From assembly GCF_003987225.1 (NCBI RefSeq), contig NZ_PIPX01000001.1, forward strand, positions 62,001-126,000: a DNA stretch of 64,000 bases. Direction: 5' to 3'. Position 1 is the stretch's first letter. Each line of letters starts with the position of its first letter. A model generated the notes under the pieces. The model was not told the origin of the DNA. It saw nothing but the letters and a program-made list of their open reading frames with translations, and made no database searches. Below are positions 10,619 through 19,740 of this stretch, piece after piece. The translations under genes were made by a program, and so were the position numbers. The stretch is from Pseudidiomarina homiensis. GTDB taxonomy: Bacteria > Pseudomonadota > Gammaproteobacteria > Enterobacterales > Alteromonadaceae.

Positions 10619-11077
10619 ATGAAAAAGGTTCCCTTCCTACGCTTACGCCCAGTGGTGTTGTCACTTATTGTGATGACGTTCTTGGCGGCAGCTTGGCTGC
10701 CGACTGGAAGTTTTTTGCCAGGTGAACGGACGAACAAGCCACAATTGTTTTTGGAATTCGCTGAAGCGGTGCCTTCGCAAGCGGCCGAGGATATTCTCTT
10801 TGATGTCCAACAACGTATCGAACAACGGCATGAATGGCGCATGGTAGAGGCTGCTGAGCCCTATGCTTGGCATCTCAATGTTCGCATTGAAGAAGGCGAC
10901 CAGCTGATGATTCATGGCGTACTTACCACCCCGCAGCAGGGGGCTGATAATAGTACCCATGAGCAACGTTTCAAGATTCAAGGTCCTTACGATGCCATGG
11001 GCGCCTTACCCGAACAATTTGTTAAAGTGCTCATTGATTTGGTTGAAAACGCAGAAAAACACAGCGCGAGCTTGTGA
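10619..11077 (+). CDS. unknown signal-anchored protein
   Basis: I do not recognise this 152-residue protein. Residues 1-10 are basic and residues about 12-30 form one hydrophobic segment with no clear cleavage site, so the rest is probably periplasmic and anchored to the inner membrane. The body is mixed alpha/beta in appearance and rich in Glu and Gln, with no cysteines. It begins five bases after the rlmB stop, so it shares the rnr-rlmB transcript. It precedes the rpsF promoter, which starts at its last codons. Confidence 0.7.
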   Translation: MKKVPFLRLRPVVLSLIVMTFLAAAWLPTGSFLPGERTNKPQLFLEFAEAVPSQAAEDILFDVQQRIEQRHEWRMVEAAEPYAWHLNVRIEEGDQLMIHGVLTTPQQGADNSTHEQRFKIQGPYDAMGALPEQFVKVLIDLVENAEKHSASL

Positions 11078-11100
11078 TCCTAGGCGAATTCGGCTAAAAT
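11072..11100 (+). promoter_or_regulatory. promoter for the rpsF operon
   Basis: TTGTGA (4 of 6), a 17-base spacer and TAAAAT (11095-11100) are followed by a GC-rich CCCGCCGC. The implied untranslated leader is about 100 bases. In many bacteria this leader binds S6:S18, but I cannot confirm the fold here. Confidence 0.5.
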
Positions 11101-11205
11101 CCCGCCGCTTAAATCAGTCTGAAGTTTTTTAATTCACAAAAAGCGTTCCTTGCTGCTGCAGGTGTGACTGAGCCTATCAGTAGCTATGAACCATAAGGAG
11201 CAGAA

Positions 11206-11577
11206 ATGCGTCATTATGAAATCGTATTCATGGTCCACCCGGACCAGAGCGAGCAAGTACCTGGCATGATCGAGCGTTACAGCGAGACCATCAAATCAGG
11301 TAACGGCACCATCCACCGTTTGGAAGACTGGGGCCGTCGTCAATTGGCTTACCCAATCAACAAGTTGCACAAAGCACACTACGTGTTGATGAACATCGAA
11401 GCGTCTGCTGAAGTTGTTGAAGAGTTGGAAACAGCTTTCCGTTACAACGATGCAGTATTGCGCAACATGATCATGCGTAAGAAAGAAGCTATCACCGAAG
11501 CCTCTCCTTTGACTAAGAAAGAAGAGCGTAAAGGCGACAGCCGCAACGAAGAACAAGGCGACAACGAAGCAGCGTAA
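11206..11577 (+). CDS. rpsF: 30S ribosomal protein S6
   Basis: Small-subunit protein that pairs with S18 on the central domain of 16S r[28 protein letters not shown] and the central [16 protein letters not shown] are hallmark S6 sequences. At 123 residues it is slightly shorter than E. coli S6 and keeps an acidic C-terminal tail (about residues 103-123), the region that receives extra glutamates from RimK in E. coli. AAGGAG precedes the ATG. First gene of rpsF-priB-rpsR-rplI. Confidence 0.98.
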   Translation: MRHYEIVFMVHPDQSEQVPGMIERYSETIKSGNGTIHRLEDWGRRQLAYPINKLHKAHYVLMNIEASAEVVEELETAFRYNDAVLRNMIMRKKEAITEASPLTKKEERKGDSRNEEQGDNEAA

Positions 11578-11602
11578 GCTGACTTGTTAACGTCTAACCA
11601 TT

Positions 11603-12149
<547 letters not shown>

Positions 12150-12192
12150 GCCGGCATCGCGAACGATCTCAGAAACTCAGAGGTAGCGAACA

Positions 12193-12645
12193 ATGGAAAT
12201 CATTCTATTAGACAAAATCGCCAACTTAGGTGGCTTGGGTGACCAAGTTTCTGTTAAGTCTGGCTATGCACGTAACTTTTTGTTCCCACAAGGTAAAGCA
12301 GTTCCTGCAACCCAAGCGAACATCAAAGTATTCGAAGAGCGCCGCGCAGAATTAGAAGCGAAAATCGCTGCTGATTTGGCTGCTGCTGAAGAACGTGCAG
12401 AGAAAATCAATGCACTTGAAGCTATCGTGATCAGCTCTAAAGCTGGTGACGAAGGTAAACTTTTCGGCTCTATCGGTACAAAAGACATCGCTGATGCAGT
12501 CACTGCAGCAGGCGTTGAAGTACAGAAGAGCGAAGTATTGTTGCCAAACGGCACTTTACGTGAGACTGGCGAGTTCGACATCGAGTTGCACTTGCACGCT
12601 GACGTATTTGCTAGCATCAAGTTGCAAGTGGTTGCTGCTGAGTAA
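12193..12645 (+). CDS. rplI: 50S ribosomal protein L9
   Basis: A 150-residue L9: an N-terminal domain that binds 23S rRNA domain V ([19 protein letters not shown], then [13 protein letters not shown]), a long central helix rich in Ala and Glu (about residues 40-75), and a C-terminal globular domain. L9 projects from the ribosome and helps maintain frame. Last gene of the operon; a strong terminator follows 25 bases after the stop. Confidence 0.98.
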   Translation: MEIILLDKIANLGGLGDQVSVKSGYARNFLFPQGKAVPATQANIKVFEERRAELEAKIAADLAAAEERAEKINALEAIVISSKAGDEGKLFGSIGTKDIADAVTAAGVEVQKSEVLLPNGTLRETGEFDIELHLHADVFASIKLQVVAAE

Positions 12646-12670
12646 TTAGCACAAACACAAAGCACTGAAG

Positions 12671-12706
12671 AAACCGTAGTCTGGTAACAGGCTACGGTTT
12701 TTTTTT
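12671..12706 (+). terminator. intrinsic terminator of the rpsF operon
   Basis: The arms AAACCGTAG and CTACGGTTT (9 bp) are extended through a T-G pair and CTG/CAG to a GTAA tetraloop, and are followed by a run of nine T residues (12698-12706). Confidence 0.92.
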
Positions 12707-12723
12707 GCTTTTTTGCAAATGCG

Positions 12724-12752
12724 TGTAAACCTTTAACGCAATCCCTACGACC
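12724..12752 (+). promoter_or_regulatory. candidate ECF-type promoter for the sigma operon
   Basis: TGTAAACC (12724-12731), a 16-base spacer and CGACC (12748-12752) fit the general AAC...CG pattern of promoters read by ECF sigma factors. It lies directly upstream of an ECF sigma gene, so autoregulation is plausible. This is inferred from sequence likeness only. Confidence 0.4.
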
Positions 12753-12784
12753 TACTTAACAAGAAAAGCAAAAAGGGCAAACCG

Positions 12785-13342
12785 GTGACGGCACAAGTTT
12801 TAACCCATCAAGCGTTCGAGGATCCTGACACAGGCTTGGTGCGACAAGCAGCAAAAGGCAACATGCAAGCCTTTCAGCAATTGTTCGAGCGACACCACCG
12901 TAAAGTGTACAGCTTGGTCTGGCGTTTAGCGGGTGACAGTGATACTGCGCACGACTTAACTCAAGAAGTGTTCATCAAGTTATGGGACGCGCTCGCGAGC
13001 TTTCGCGGTGAGAGCAAATTTAGCACCTGGCTGCATACGGTGGCGACGCGAGTGGCCATTAGTGAAATGCGCAAACAGAAGCGCTGGCGCCAAGGTGTCA
13101 CTTTAACCGATGACAGCAATTATGCTGAAGCCTTGGTGCAGCAAGAAAGTGCTGACTTGGGTGAGCTGGATAAGTTGATCAAACGTTTACCAGAACAAAT
13201 GCGTTGGGTTTTCGTTCTGCACTGTATTGAAGGCCTGCGTCATGAAGAAGTCGCTGCAGAATTAGGTATTGCGGTAGGCACTAGTAAAGCACAGGTTCAT
13301 CGTGCCCGGACATTGTTAGAGGAGTGGCTGAGTGATGAGTAA
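12785..13342 (+). CDS. ECF-subfamily RNA polymerase sigma factor
   Basis: A 185-residue group IV sigma factor. Region 2 (about residues 25-95) contains FQQLFERHHRKVYSLVWRL, DLTQEVFIKLW and FSTWLHTVATRVA. Region 4 (about 120-180) contains LPEQMRWVFVLHCIEGL and EVAAELGIAVGTSKAQVHRAR. There is no sigma 1.1 or region 3. The start is a GTG at 12785 with a weak ribosome site. The stop overlaps the next gene, implying translational coupling to a one-TM partner, the usual sigma/anti-sigma arrangement. The target regulon is unknown; the likely third member of the operon is the solenoid protein at 13869. Confidence 0.92.
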   Translation: MTAQVLTHQAFEDPDTGLVRQAAKGNMQAFQQLFERHHRKVYSLVWRLAGDSDTAHDLTQEVFIKLWDALASFRGESKFSTWLHTVATRVAISEMRKQKRWRQGVTLTDDSNYAEALVQQESADLGELDKLIKRLPEQMRWVFVLHCIEGLRHEEVAAELGIAVGTSKAQVHRARTLLEEWLSDE

Positions 13343-13853
13343 TTCAACAGCAAGTAACAAATTAGACCGCTTAATTAATGAAGCTGCGAATGGTAACGCA
13401 GCACCCGCCCCAGAGCGTGAGCTATGGACTGGTATTGAGCATAGTCTTGCCCGTCGCCAGCAACGTTCTAGCAAGTGGCTGAATTGGGTGTGGGCAAGTG
13501 CGGCCTGTATGGTTTTGGCCGTTGGTGGTGTGACCTTTATGAGTCTGCAAGCGCCGGTAGTTAATCCTGAACAGCCAGCAGCGAGCGCGCTACTGACCTA
13601 TATGAACAAGCAGCACGAACAGCAGCGCCAGTTTGTTCTAACGCAGTACCAAGCGGTGGGTTGGAATGGTGAAAGTGAGTTTGTGGCGGCTGAAATAGAG
13701 CAAATCCGCGCCAGTATCGATGAAGTGAGCGCGCAACTGATGGCAGAGCCAAATAATCAAGCGCTATGGCAGCTCTTACAGTGGCTGCACAGCAAAGAAT
13801 TGGAATTATTGGAATCACAATTTGTCGTGAGCGACAAACTACAACAGCTTTAA
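13335..13853 (+). CDS. putative anti-sigma factor, single-pass membrane protein
   Basis: A 172-residue protein with a cytoplasmic N-terminus of about 45 residues, one membrane helix (about 46-68, containing WVWASAACMVLAVGG) and a periplasmic C-terminal part of about 100 residues, mostly helical and rich in Gln and Glu. The position straight after an ECF sigma gene, with overlapping codons, and the topology argue for an anti-sigma factor. It lacks the zinc-binding HxxxCxxC motif of ZAS-type anti-sigma factors, and I cannot name its family. An overlapping GTG at 13332 could also start it; the ATG at 13335 is preferred. Confidence 0.75.
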   Translation: MSNSTASNKLDRLINEAANGNAAPAPERELWTGIEHSLARRQQRSSKWLNWVWASAACMVLAVGGVTFMSLQAPVVNPEQPAASALLTYMNKQHEQQRQFVLTQYQAVGWNGESEFVAAEIEQIRASIDEVSAQLMAEPNNQALWQLLQWLHSKELELLESQFVVSDKLQQL

Positions 13854-13868
13854 TCGTAGGAGATGAGC

Positions 13869-14831
13869 ATGAAAACATTAGTCAATGTAGTAACCAACGT
13901 GGCCCTTTTGTCGGGTCTGGTTTTCAGCGGCATTGCGTATGCAGATCAACAACGCGTCGACGAGCGCTTAGAAGTTCCAGCTGACGTGTTCGTGAAGATT
14001 GAGAACATGCGTGGTGACGTCCGCATTAGTGGTACCGACGAAAACTATGCCGAGGTAAAAGGCGAGCTCGATAAATATGCCACCGGCCTGACGTTTACCC
14101 TTGATGGTAGCACCTTATCGATCATTGTTGACATGGAAGAGCGCAATAACTTTTCTGGCGATGAAGCGACCGACTTAAGCATCACACTCCCACGTTCAGC
14201 GAAGCTTAGTGTGGAAGGTGTTTCAACGGATTTTTGGGTGAACGATTTCAACAGCGATGTGCGTGTAAACAGTGTTAGTGGCGATCTTGAAGCGCAAAAC
14301 GTAACTGGAAATATTCGCTTGAATTCAGTCAGTGGCGATGTGCAAGGCAAAAACCTTGCCGGCACGGTGCAAATGAAATCGGTAAGCGGTGATATCCTGG
14401 ACCGCAGTAATAAAGCGACTACAGTGAGTTATGGCTCGACGAGCGGTGACATCAATGCAGCTAGTACGGCGTCAGAAGTTACTGCAGAAACGGTGTCAGG
14501 TGACATCGAGCTAGCGTTAGACGAAGTAAAAGAGCTAGAGCTGCGCTCAGTAAGCGGTGACGCTGAAGCTTATTTTGTTCTACTCAATAATGGCCGCGTC
14601 ACTGGCGAATCGGTCAGTGGTGATGTAGCGCTCGCCATTCGCGGTAACGTTAATGCCAAGGTCAGTGCACAAGTAAGTGGCGGTGGTTCCATCGTTAACC
14701 GTCTGAGTGACGCTCGCGCAGAGGAATCACGCTGGGGGATCGGTGCCTCACTGGAGACCACAATCGGCTCTGGCTCAGGTGTTATTGAAGTCACCACCAT
14801 GAGCGGTGATATTCGACTCACGAAAAACTAA
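13869..14831 (+). CDS. secreted DUF4097-type SGD-repeat beta-solenoid protein
   Basis: A 320-residue exported protein with a signal peptide (residues 1-24, ending near GIAYA). The mature part holds eight SGD repeats, mostly VSGD, spaced about 18-30 residues apart, each followed by a short beta-strand pattern. This is the layout of the DUF4097 (putative adhesin) right-handed beta-solenoid. TAGGAG sits six bases before the ATG at 13869, which is therefore preferred over the ATG at 13863. It is the third gene after the ECF sigma and putative anti-sigma genes, nine to fifteen bases downstream, and is probably a product or sensor of that system. The ligand is unknown. Confidence 0.82.
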   Translation: MKTLVNVVTNVALLSGLVFSGIAYADQQRVDERLEVPADVFVKIENMRGDVRISGTDENYAEVKGELDKYATGLTFTLDGSTLSIIVDMEERNNFSGDEATDLSITLPRSAKLSVEGVSTDFWVNDFNSDVRVNSVSGDLEAQNVTGNIRLNSVSGDVQGKNLAGTVQMKSVSGDILDRSNKATTVSYGSTSGDINAASTASEVTAETVSGDIELALDEVKELELRSVSGDAEAYFVLLNNGRVTGESVSGDVALAIRGNVNAKVSAQVSGGGSIVNRLSDARAEESRWGIGASLETTIGSGSGVIEVTTMSGDIRLTKN

Positions 14832-14852
14832 GCGTTAAAAATCAACAATCGG

Positions 14853-14880
14853 AGCGGATCCGTAACGGATCCGCTTTCTT
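14853..14880 (+). terminator. terminator after the sigma operon
   Basis: A 10-bp stem AGCGGATCCG/CGGATCCGCT with a 3-base TAA loop, followed by TTCTT. The T run is interrupted by a C, so it may be of moderate strength. Confidence 0.7.
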
Positions 14881-14934
14881 CCTTCCGCCGCATTTTGTAT
14901 AGTCTTAGCCATCGTTTTAAATTCTGAGAGAACC

Positions 14935-16347
14935 ATGGCCGCAAACCGTCCTGAAAAGCAATCCCGCAGCGACTCTAAGCTTGCCGCAATCAAGACAGCA
15001 CCGCATTCAATTGAAGCTGAGCAGTCAGTATTGGGTGGTTTAATGCTTGATAATCAGGCATGGGATGCCATCGCCGGTGATATCATTGCCGAAGATTTTT
15101 ATCATCGCGGACATCGGTTGATTTTTACCGCAATGTCACGGCTTACCGAGCGTAATCAGCCGATCGACTTGGTGACGGTCTCCGAAAATCTAGAAGCTGC
15201 CGGTGAGTTACAAGATGTTGGCGGTTTTGCGTATTTAGGTGAAATTGCGAAGAACACTCCCAGCGCTGCAAACATTCGTGCCTATGCACAAATCGTGCGT
15301 GAACGTGCGGTTCTGCGTGAACTCATTTCTGCTTCAAACGAGATCGCCGAAAATTGTTACGACACACAAAATCGTACCAGTGCCGAAATTCTTGACCTTG
15401 CCGAAGCCAAAGTTTTCAAGATTGCTGAACAACGCACGAGTGCGAATGAAGGGCCTCAAGCGATCTCACCGATTTTGGAGCGCACAGTACAGCGTATTGA
15501 AGAGCTCTCAACCAGTAAAAATGCTAACGGAGTGACCGGGCGTTCAACGGGCTTTACTGACCTTGATCGCATGACTGCGGGCTTGCAACCTTCCGATTTG
15601 ATTATTGTGGCCGCACGGCCGTCCATGGGTAAAACGACTTTTGCCATGAACCTGTGTGAAAATGTCGCTATGCGTGAAGACAAGCCTGTTTTGGTGTTTA
15701 GTCTTGAGATGCCGTCTGAACAAATCATGATGCGGATGATGGCATCATTGAGTCACGTCGACCAAACCCGTATTCGTAATGGTCAATTGAAGGACGAAGA
15801 TTGGAGTCGGGTGGCCTCAACCATTTCGATCTTAAAAGAAAAGAACAATATTTATGTTGACGACTCATCAGGCTTGACGCCGACCGAGGTTCGTTCGCGT
15901 GCGCGGCGTGTGGCGCGCGACCATAAAGGGTTATCGTTGATCATGGTGGACTATTTGCAGCTCATGACCGTGCCCGGAATGGCGGAAAACCGTACCTTGG
16001 AAATCGCGGAAATTTCACGCTCGTTAAAAGCGTTAGCGAAGGAACTCGAAGTGCCAGTGGTTGCACTTTCGCAGCTTAACCGCTCATTGGAGCAACGTTC
16101 AAATCGCCGACCAGTGAACTCTGACTTGCGGGAATCAGGTTCAATCGAGCAAGATGCCGACGTTATTATGTTTATCTATCGTGATGAGGTTTACCACCCT
16201 GAAAGCGAAGAGAAGGGCATCGCCGAGATTATTCTGGGTAAACAACGGAATGGTCCGATTGGCACGGTGAAACTCAAGTTCCAGGGACAATACTCTCGTT
16301 TCGACAACTTAGCGCAGCACGAAATTCCAGACGGACCTGACTATTAG
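14935..16347 (+). CDS. dnaB: replicative DNA helicase
   Basis: Hexameric 5'-3' helicase that unwinds DNA at the replication fork and recruits primase. In 470 residues: an N-terminal domain (about 20-125, APHSIEAEQSVLGGLMLDNQAWD), a linker, and a RecA-like C-terminal domain (about 190-460) with Walker A RPSMGKT (about residue 225), Walker B LSLIMVDYLQLM, and ALSQLNRSLEQRSNRRPVNSD. The length is normal; there is no intein. It is followed by zur on the opposite strand. Confidence 0.98.
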   Translation: MAANRPEKQSRSDSKLAAIKTAPHSIEAEQSVLGGLMLDNQAWDAIAGDIIAEDFYHRGHRLIFTAMSRLTERNQPIDLVTVSENLEAAGELQDVGGFAYLGEIAKNTPSAANIRAYAQIVRERAVLRELISASNEIAENCYDTQNRTSAEILDLAEAKVFKIAEQRTSANEGPQAISPILERTVQRIEELSTSKNANGVTGRSTGFTDLDRMTAGLQPSDLIIVAARPSMGKTTFAMNLCENVAMREDKPVLVFSLEMPSEQIMMRMMASLSHVDQTRIRNGQLKDEDWSRVASTISILKEKNNIYVDDSSGLTPTEVRSRARRVARDHKGLSLIMVDYLQLMTVPGMAENRTLEIAEISRSLKALAKELEVPVVALSQLNRSLEQRSNRRPVNSDLRESGSIEQDADVIMFIYRDEVYHPESEEKGIAEIILGKQRNGPIGTVKLKFQGQYSRFDNLAQHEIPDGPDY

Positions 16348-16367
16348 GTCCGTTTTTGCTTAGGTGC

Positions 16368-16808
16368 TTAGGCGCAGTTGCCACAAACACCATGAGCTTC
16401 AATGGTTTGACTTTCAACGCGAAAACCTTGGTCTTCGGCTTGTTTACGTAGCGCGTTGTACACACCTTCTGATTGAATCTCTTGCACTGAACCACAACGC
16501 TCACAAATGAGCATTTGTACAGGGTGTTGGTGGTCAAAATGGCTGCATAGTACGTAGCTGTTCGATGATGTAATTTTATGTACGAAGCCTTGTTCTTGCA
16601 GAAAGTCTAGTGCGCGATAAATCGTTGGCGGCTTAGCGTTGGGGACTGCCGACTTGAGTTTATCGAGTAGGTCGTAAGCACCAATAGCGCCGCTCTGGTC
16701 TGCCAGAATTTCGAAGACTTCGCGTCGCGCAGGAGTTAATCTTGCCCCACGTTGCGCACATAATTTTTCGGCCTTAGTGACCAAGCGAGTCGTTTCTTTC
16801 GTTGTCAT
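16368..16808 (-). CDS. zur: zinc uptake regulator of the Fur family
   Basis: A 146-residue Fur-family repressor that binds zinc and shuts off zinc uptake genes. The N-terminal winged helix covers about residues 15-85 (GARLTPARREVFEILAD, PPTIYRALDFLQEQGFVHK). The dimerisation domain carries the metal ligands CSHFDHQHPVQ, CERCGSVQ and the C-terminal HGVCGNC. The IEAHG-C-x-x-C ending and the dnaB-zur-dusA neighbourhood favour Zur over Fur or PerR. The ATG at 16808 (MTTKETTRL) is chosen; the longer in-frame reading from 16916 would run into the divergent amidase gene. Confidence 0.9.
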   Translation of the reverse strand: MTTKETTRLVTKAEKLCAQRGARLTPARREVFEILADQSGAIGAYDLLDKLKSAVPNAKPPTIYRALDFLQEQGFVHKITSSNSYVLCSHFDHQHPVQMLICERCGSVQEIQSEGVYNALRKQAEDQGFRVESQTIEAHGVCGNCA

Positions 16809-16870
16809 AAGGCGCAGTTTATCACGATGAATAACATTCGGGTAGCAATCCCATCGGGAGTACATGAACA

Positions 16871-18454
16871 ATGACAACAAAACCGAAATCCAGTTGGCGT
16901 CGCTTACTGCTGACACTGTTCAGCGCCGGCCTGCTGTGGCAAAGCCAAGGCGTAGCAGCCGCTGAATTCAACTTCCAAGAAGTCACGGTCGAGCAATTGC
17001 AGACCGCAATGCAGGCGGACGAACTAAGCGCCGAACAAGTGGTACGCCATTACTACGGGCAAATTGCCAAGCACAATGAACGTGGTGCAGATTTACGCGC
17101 GGTAACGCAGTTATTGCCGTTAGCTGAGGCATTATCTGTGGCTCGAGCGCTGGATCAAGAACGCGCGCAAGGGAAATTGCGGGGACCGTTGCATGGCGTG
17201 CCGGTATTGCTAAAAGATAATATCGATACTGCCGATGGTCTGGCGAATACCGCAGGTTCATTGTTACTGGCAGATCATTATCCCAGTACCGATGCATATA
17301 TCGTGCAGCGGTTACGTGACGCTGGCGCCATTGTTATCGGTAAAGCCAATCTGAGCGAATGGGCAAATTTTCGCTCGACGGGGTCGAGTTCTGGCTGGAG
17401 TAGCTACGGTGGACAGGCCAAAAATCCATTTGATACCAGTCGTAGTACGTGTGGCTCGAGTGCTGGTTCAGCGGCCGCAGTGAGTGGCAACTTGATTCCG
17501 TTAGCAGTGGGCACCGAAACCGACGGCTCCTTGGTGTGTCCGGCGGCAATTACTGGCATCGTTACCATTAAGCCTACCCTAGGCTTGTTGAGCCGTAGCG
17601 GTATTATTCCGATTGCGCATAGCCAAGATACTGCTGGGCCGATGGCACGTTCGGTCAGCGACGCAGTCTACATGCTTGACGCGATGCTGGGCGAAGATCC
17701 TCGTGATGAGGCAAGCTATGCGGTCAGTGAAGGGTTTGCCCAACATCTTAGAGTTGATGGTCTGCAAGGTAAGCGAATTGGCGTCATGCGTGATTTGATG
17801 GGCTACCACAGTGGCGTTGATGCGGTCTTCGAAGGGCAATTGCAGGTACTCGAGAATGCCGGTGCAGAGCTGGTGGATGATCTGTCTTTCGTCAACGGTA
17901 GAAACTGGGGCGAAGATGAGTTCACTGTGCTGTTACATGAATTTAAATATGGTCTGGCGGACTATTTTGCGCAACATCCAGCTGCGCCGTACCAAAACCT
18001 TGCTGGCTTACTCGAGGCTAACAACCGGTTTGCCGATTCCATTATGCCGTTTTTTGGGCAGGAGCTCTTTGTGATGGCAGACGCGCGCACAGGCGAACAG
18101 CAAGCCGATTATGAAGCGGCGTTAGCACGGGCAAAACAGGCAGCTGGTCCAGATGGTATTGATGCCACGTTAGCTGAATATGATTTGGATCTTCTTATTG
18201 CCCCGACCACAGCGCCGGCGTGGAAGATTGACCTGATCAATGGCGATAACTATTCAGGCTCGGCAAGTTCACCGGCGGCCGTCGCGGGCTACCCGCATAT
18301 TAGTGTCCCAATGGGCTTCGTTGAACACTTACCCGTAGGAATGAGTTTCTTTGCCGGTGCTGGCGCAGAAGGCGTGCTTATTGAAGCTGCGTTCGCCTAC
18401 GAGCAGTTAAGCCAAGCTCGGCGAGCGCCAAGTTTAATGCCGCAGCATCACTGA
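16871..18454 (+). CDS. secreted amidase-signature-family hydrolase
   Basis: A 527-residue enzyme of the amidase signature family with an N-terminal signal peptide (about residues 1-30, ending GVAAA). The Ser-cisSer-Lys triad is visible: Lys in VLLKDNIDT (about 115), cis-Ser in CGSSAGSAAA (about 195) and the nucleophile Ser in GTETDGSLVCPA (about 218). Members hydrolyse amides. The export signal suggests a periplasmic amide or peptide-amide substrate, which cannot be named. It sits between zur (divergent, 62-base spacer) and dusA and is not part of the usual cluster there. GGGAGT precedes the start. Confidence 0.88.
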   Translation: MTTKPKSSWRRLLLTLFSAGLLWQSQGVAAAEFNFQEVTVEQLQTAMQADELSAEQVVRHYYGQIAKHNERGADLRAVTQLLPLAEALSVARALDQERAQGKLRGPLHGVPVLLKDNIDTADGLANTAGSLLLADHYPSTDAYIVQRLRDAGAIVIGKANLSEWANFRSTGSSSGWSSYGGQAKNPFDTSRSTCGSSAGSAAAVSGNLIPLAVGTETDGSLVCPAAITGIVTIKPTLGLLSRSGIIPIAHSQDTAGPMARSVSDAVYMLDAMLGEDPRDEASYAVSEGFAQHLRVDGLQGKRIGVMRDLMGYHSGVDAVFEGQLQVLENAGAELVDDLSFVNGRNWGEDEFTVLLHEFKYGLADYFAQHPAAPYQNLAGLLEANNRFADSIMPFFGQELFVMADARTGEQQADYEAALARAKQAAGPDGIDATLAEYDLDLLIAPTTAPAWKIDLINGDNYSGSASSPAAVAGYPHISVPMGFVEHLPVGMSFFAGAGAEGVLIEAAFAYEQLSQARRAPSLMPQHH

Positions 18455-18465
18455 GAACTTGCATT

Positions 18466-18499
18466 AGGAGGCTGAAACCGTAGAATACGGCCTCCTTTT
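18466..18499 (+). terminator. probable terminator after the amidase gene
   Basis: AGGAGG pairs with CCTCCT around an inner CCGTA/TACGG stem, followed by TTTTA. The T tract is short. It lies 12 bases after the amidase stop and ends 26 bases before dusA. Confidence 0.5.
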
Positions 18500-18525
18500 A
18501 TCTGCAAGCGCAAGTACGAGACGTT

Positions 18526-19578
18526 ATGATCCAAGCACCGCTGAACCAACCTACGTTAGCAGTAGCCCCGATGCTGGATTGGACCGATCGTCATTGCCGC
18601 TATTTTCATCGGTTATTTAGCCAGAAAGCCGTGCTTTTCACGGAAATGGTGACAACTGGCGCCATTATCTACGGTAAGTATGATTTCTTAGCCTTTAACC
18701 CTGAAGAGCAACCGGTAGTGTTGCAACTCGGCGGGAGTGACCCGGCGGCCATGGCAGAGTGCGCAGCACGTGCTTTCGAACGTGGTTATCAGGCCGTCGA
18801 TATCAACGTTGGCTGCCCGTCAGATCGCGTTAAAAATGGTAGTTTCGGCGCCTGCCTGATGGCTGATCCCGAAGTCGTAGCAAGCTGTATCAGCGCTATG
18901 CAAAAAGCTGCTCCGCAACTTCGTGTGTCGGTGAAAACACGCCTAGGTATTGATGAACATGATAGTGACGACTTTCTGTATCGCTTTATTGATACGGTGA
19001 CGGATGCGGGCTGTGAATACCTCACTTTGCATGCGCGCAAAGCTTGGTTGCAGGGCTTAAGTCCGAAGCAGAACCGCGAGATACCACCATTACAATACGA
19101 ACGTGTTTACCGTGCCAAGCAACGTTATCCGCAGTTGCATATGATGATCAATGGCGGCATCACTAGTGCTGAAGCGATCGTTGAGCACCTTGCGCATGTA
19201 GATGGTGTGATGGTGGGGCGTGAGGCGTATCAGAATCCGGCGTTCCTGAGTTGCTTTGATAGCCTTTGCGCGCACCCAAGCGAAGTGCCACAGATGCAAC
19301 AAGCAAGCTTTGCTGAACAAGTGCGTGTGGTCGAACAAATGATCCCGTACACCGAACAGCATCTCGCGCAAGGCGGTCGTTGCTGGCATGTTGTTCGGCA
19401 TATGCTAGGTCTGTTTCAAGGCCAGCCTGGTGCGAAGCGCTGGCGTCAATGGTTAAGCCAACAGGGACCTACCGCCGCAAGTGCTGAGCAATTGCTGCGT
19501 GGCGGGCTTGAGTTCGTGTTATCCGCACGTGCGCTAGCAGACCAAAAGTTGGTCGAATCGGCAAACTCACCATCCTAG
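18526..19578 (+). CDS. dusA: tRNA-dihydrouridine(20/20a) synthase
   Basis: FMN-dependent reductase that makes dihydrouridine at positions 20 and 20a of tRNA D loops. The 350 residues include the DusA-specific APMLDWTDRHCRYFHRLFS, EMVTTGAII, LQLGGSDP, INVGCPSDRVKNGSFGACLM with the catalytic Cys, and the FMN phosphate-binding NGGIT and VMVGREAYQNP. The sequence and the zur neighbourhood identify DusA rather than DusB or DusC. It ends before a small cassette with a sigma-54-like promoter; in E. coli the sigma-54-dependent pspG occupies that position. Confidence 0.96.
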   Translation: MIQAPLNQPTLAVAPMLDWTDRHCRYFHRLFSQKAVLFTEMVTTGAIIYGKYDFLAFNPEEQPVVLQLGGSDPAAMAECAARAFERGYQAVDINVGCPSDRVKNGSFGACLMADPEVVASCISAMQKAAPQLRVSVKTRLGIDEHDSDDFLYRFIDTVTDAGCEYLTLHARKAWLQGLSPKQNREIPPLQYERVYRAKQRYPQLHMMINGGITSAEAIVEHLAHVDGVMVGREAYQNPAFLSCFDSLCAHPSEVPQMQQASFAEQVRVVEQMIPYTEQHLAQGGRCWHVVRHMLGLFQGQPGAKRWRQWLSQQGPTAASAEQLLRGGLEFVLSARALADQKLVESANSPS

Positions 19579-19651
19579 TCACATCTCTCTCTCTTTAATT
19601 GTTGCTCTAAAAACACTTATTAAACAATCATTTATACATTTAATGTCAAAG

Positions 19652-19668
19652 TTGGCACAACCTTTGAA
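19652..19668 (+). promoter_or_regulatory. sigma-54-like promoter
   Basis: TTGGCAC then ACCT then TTGA gives the -24/-12 arrangement with the exact GG-N10-G spacing (GG at 19654-19655, G at 19666). The only clear deviation is GA for GC at -12. An AT-rich stretch lies upstream (19610-19650), where IHF or an enhancer-binding protein could act. It ends 72 bases before the small secreted-protein gene. Confidence 0.5.
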
Positions 19669-19740
19669 TAACTTCTAACGACTTAACTGTTAGTCGCTTC
19701 TTAAAACGACTAGCACCTTATTCACTGTTAGGAGAACACC

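Noticed and set aside
14935-16347. Possible intein in dnaB
   Set aside because: dnaB is a frequent intein site, but the protein is 470 residues with continuous Walker motifs.
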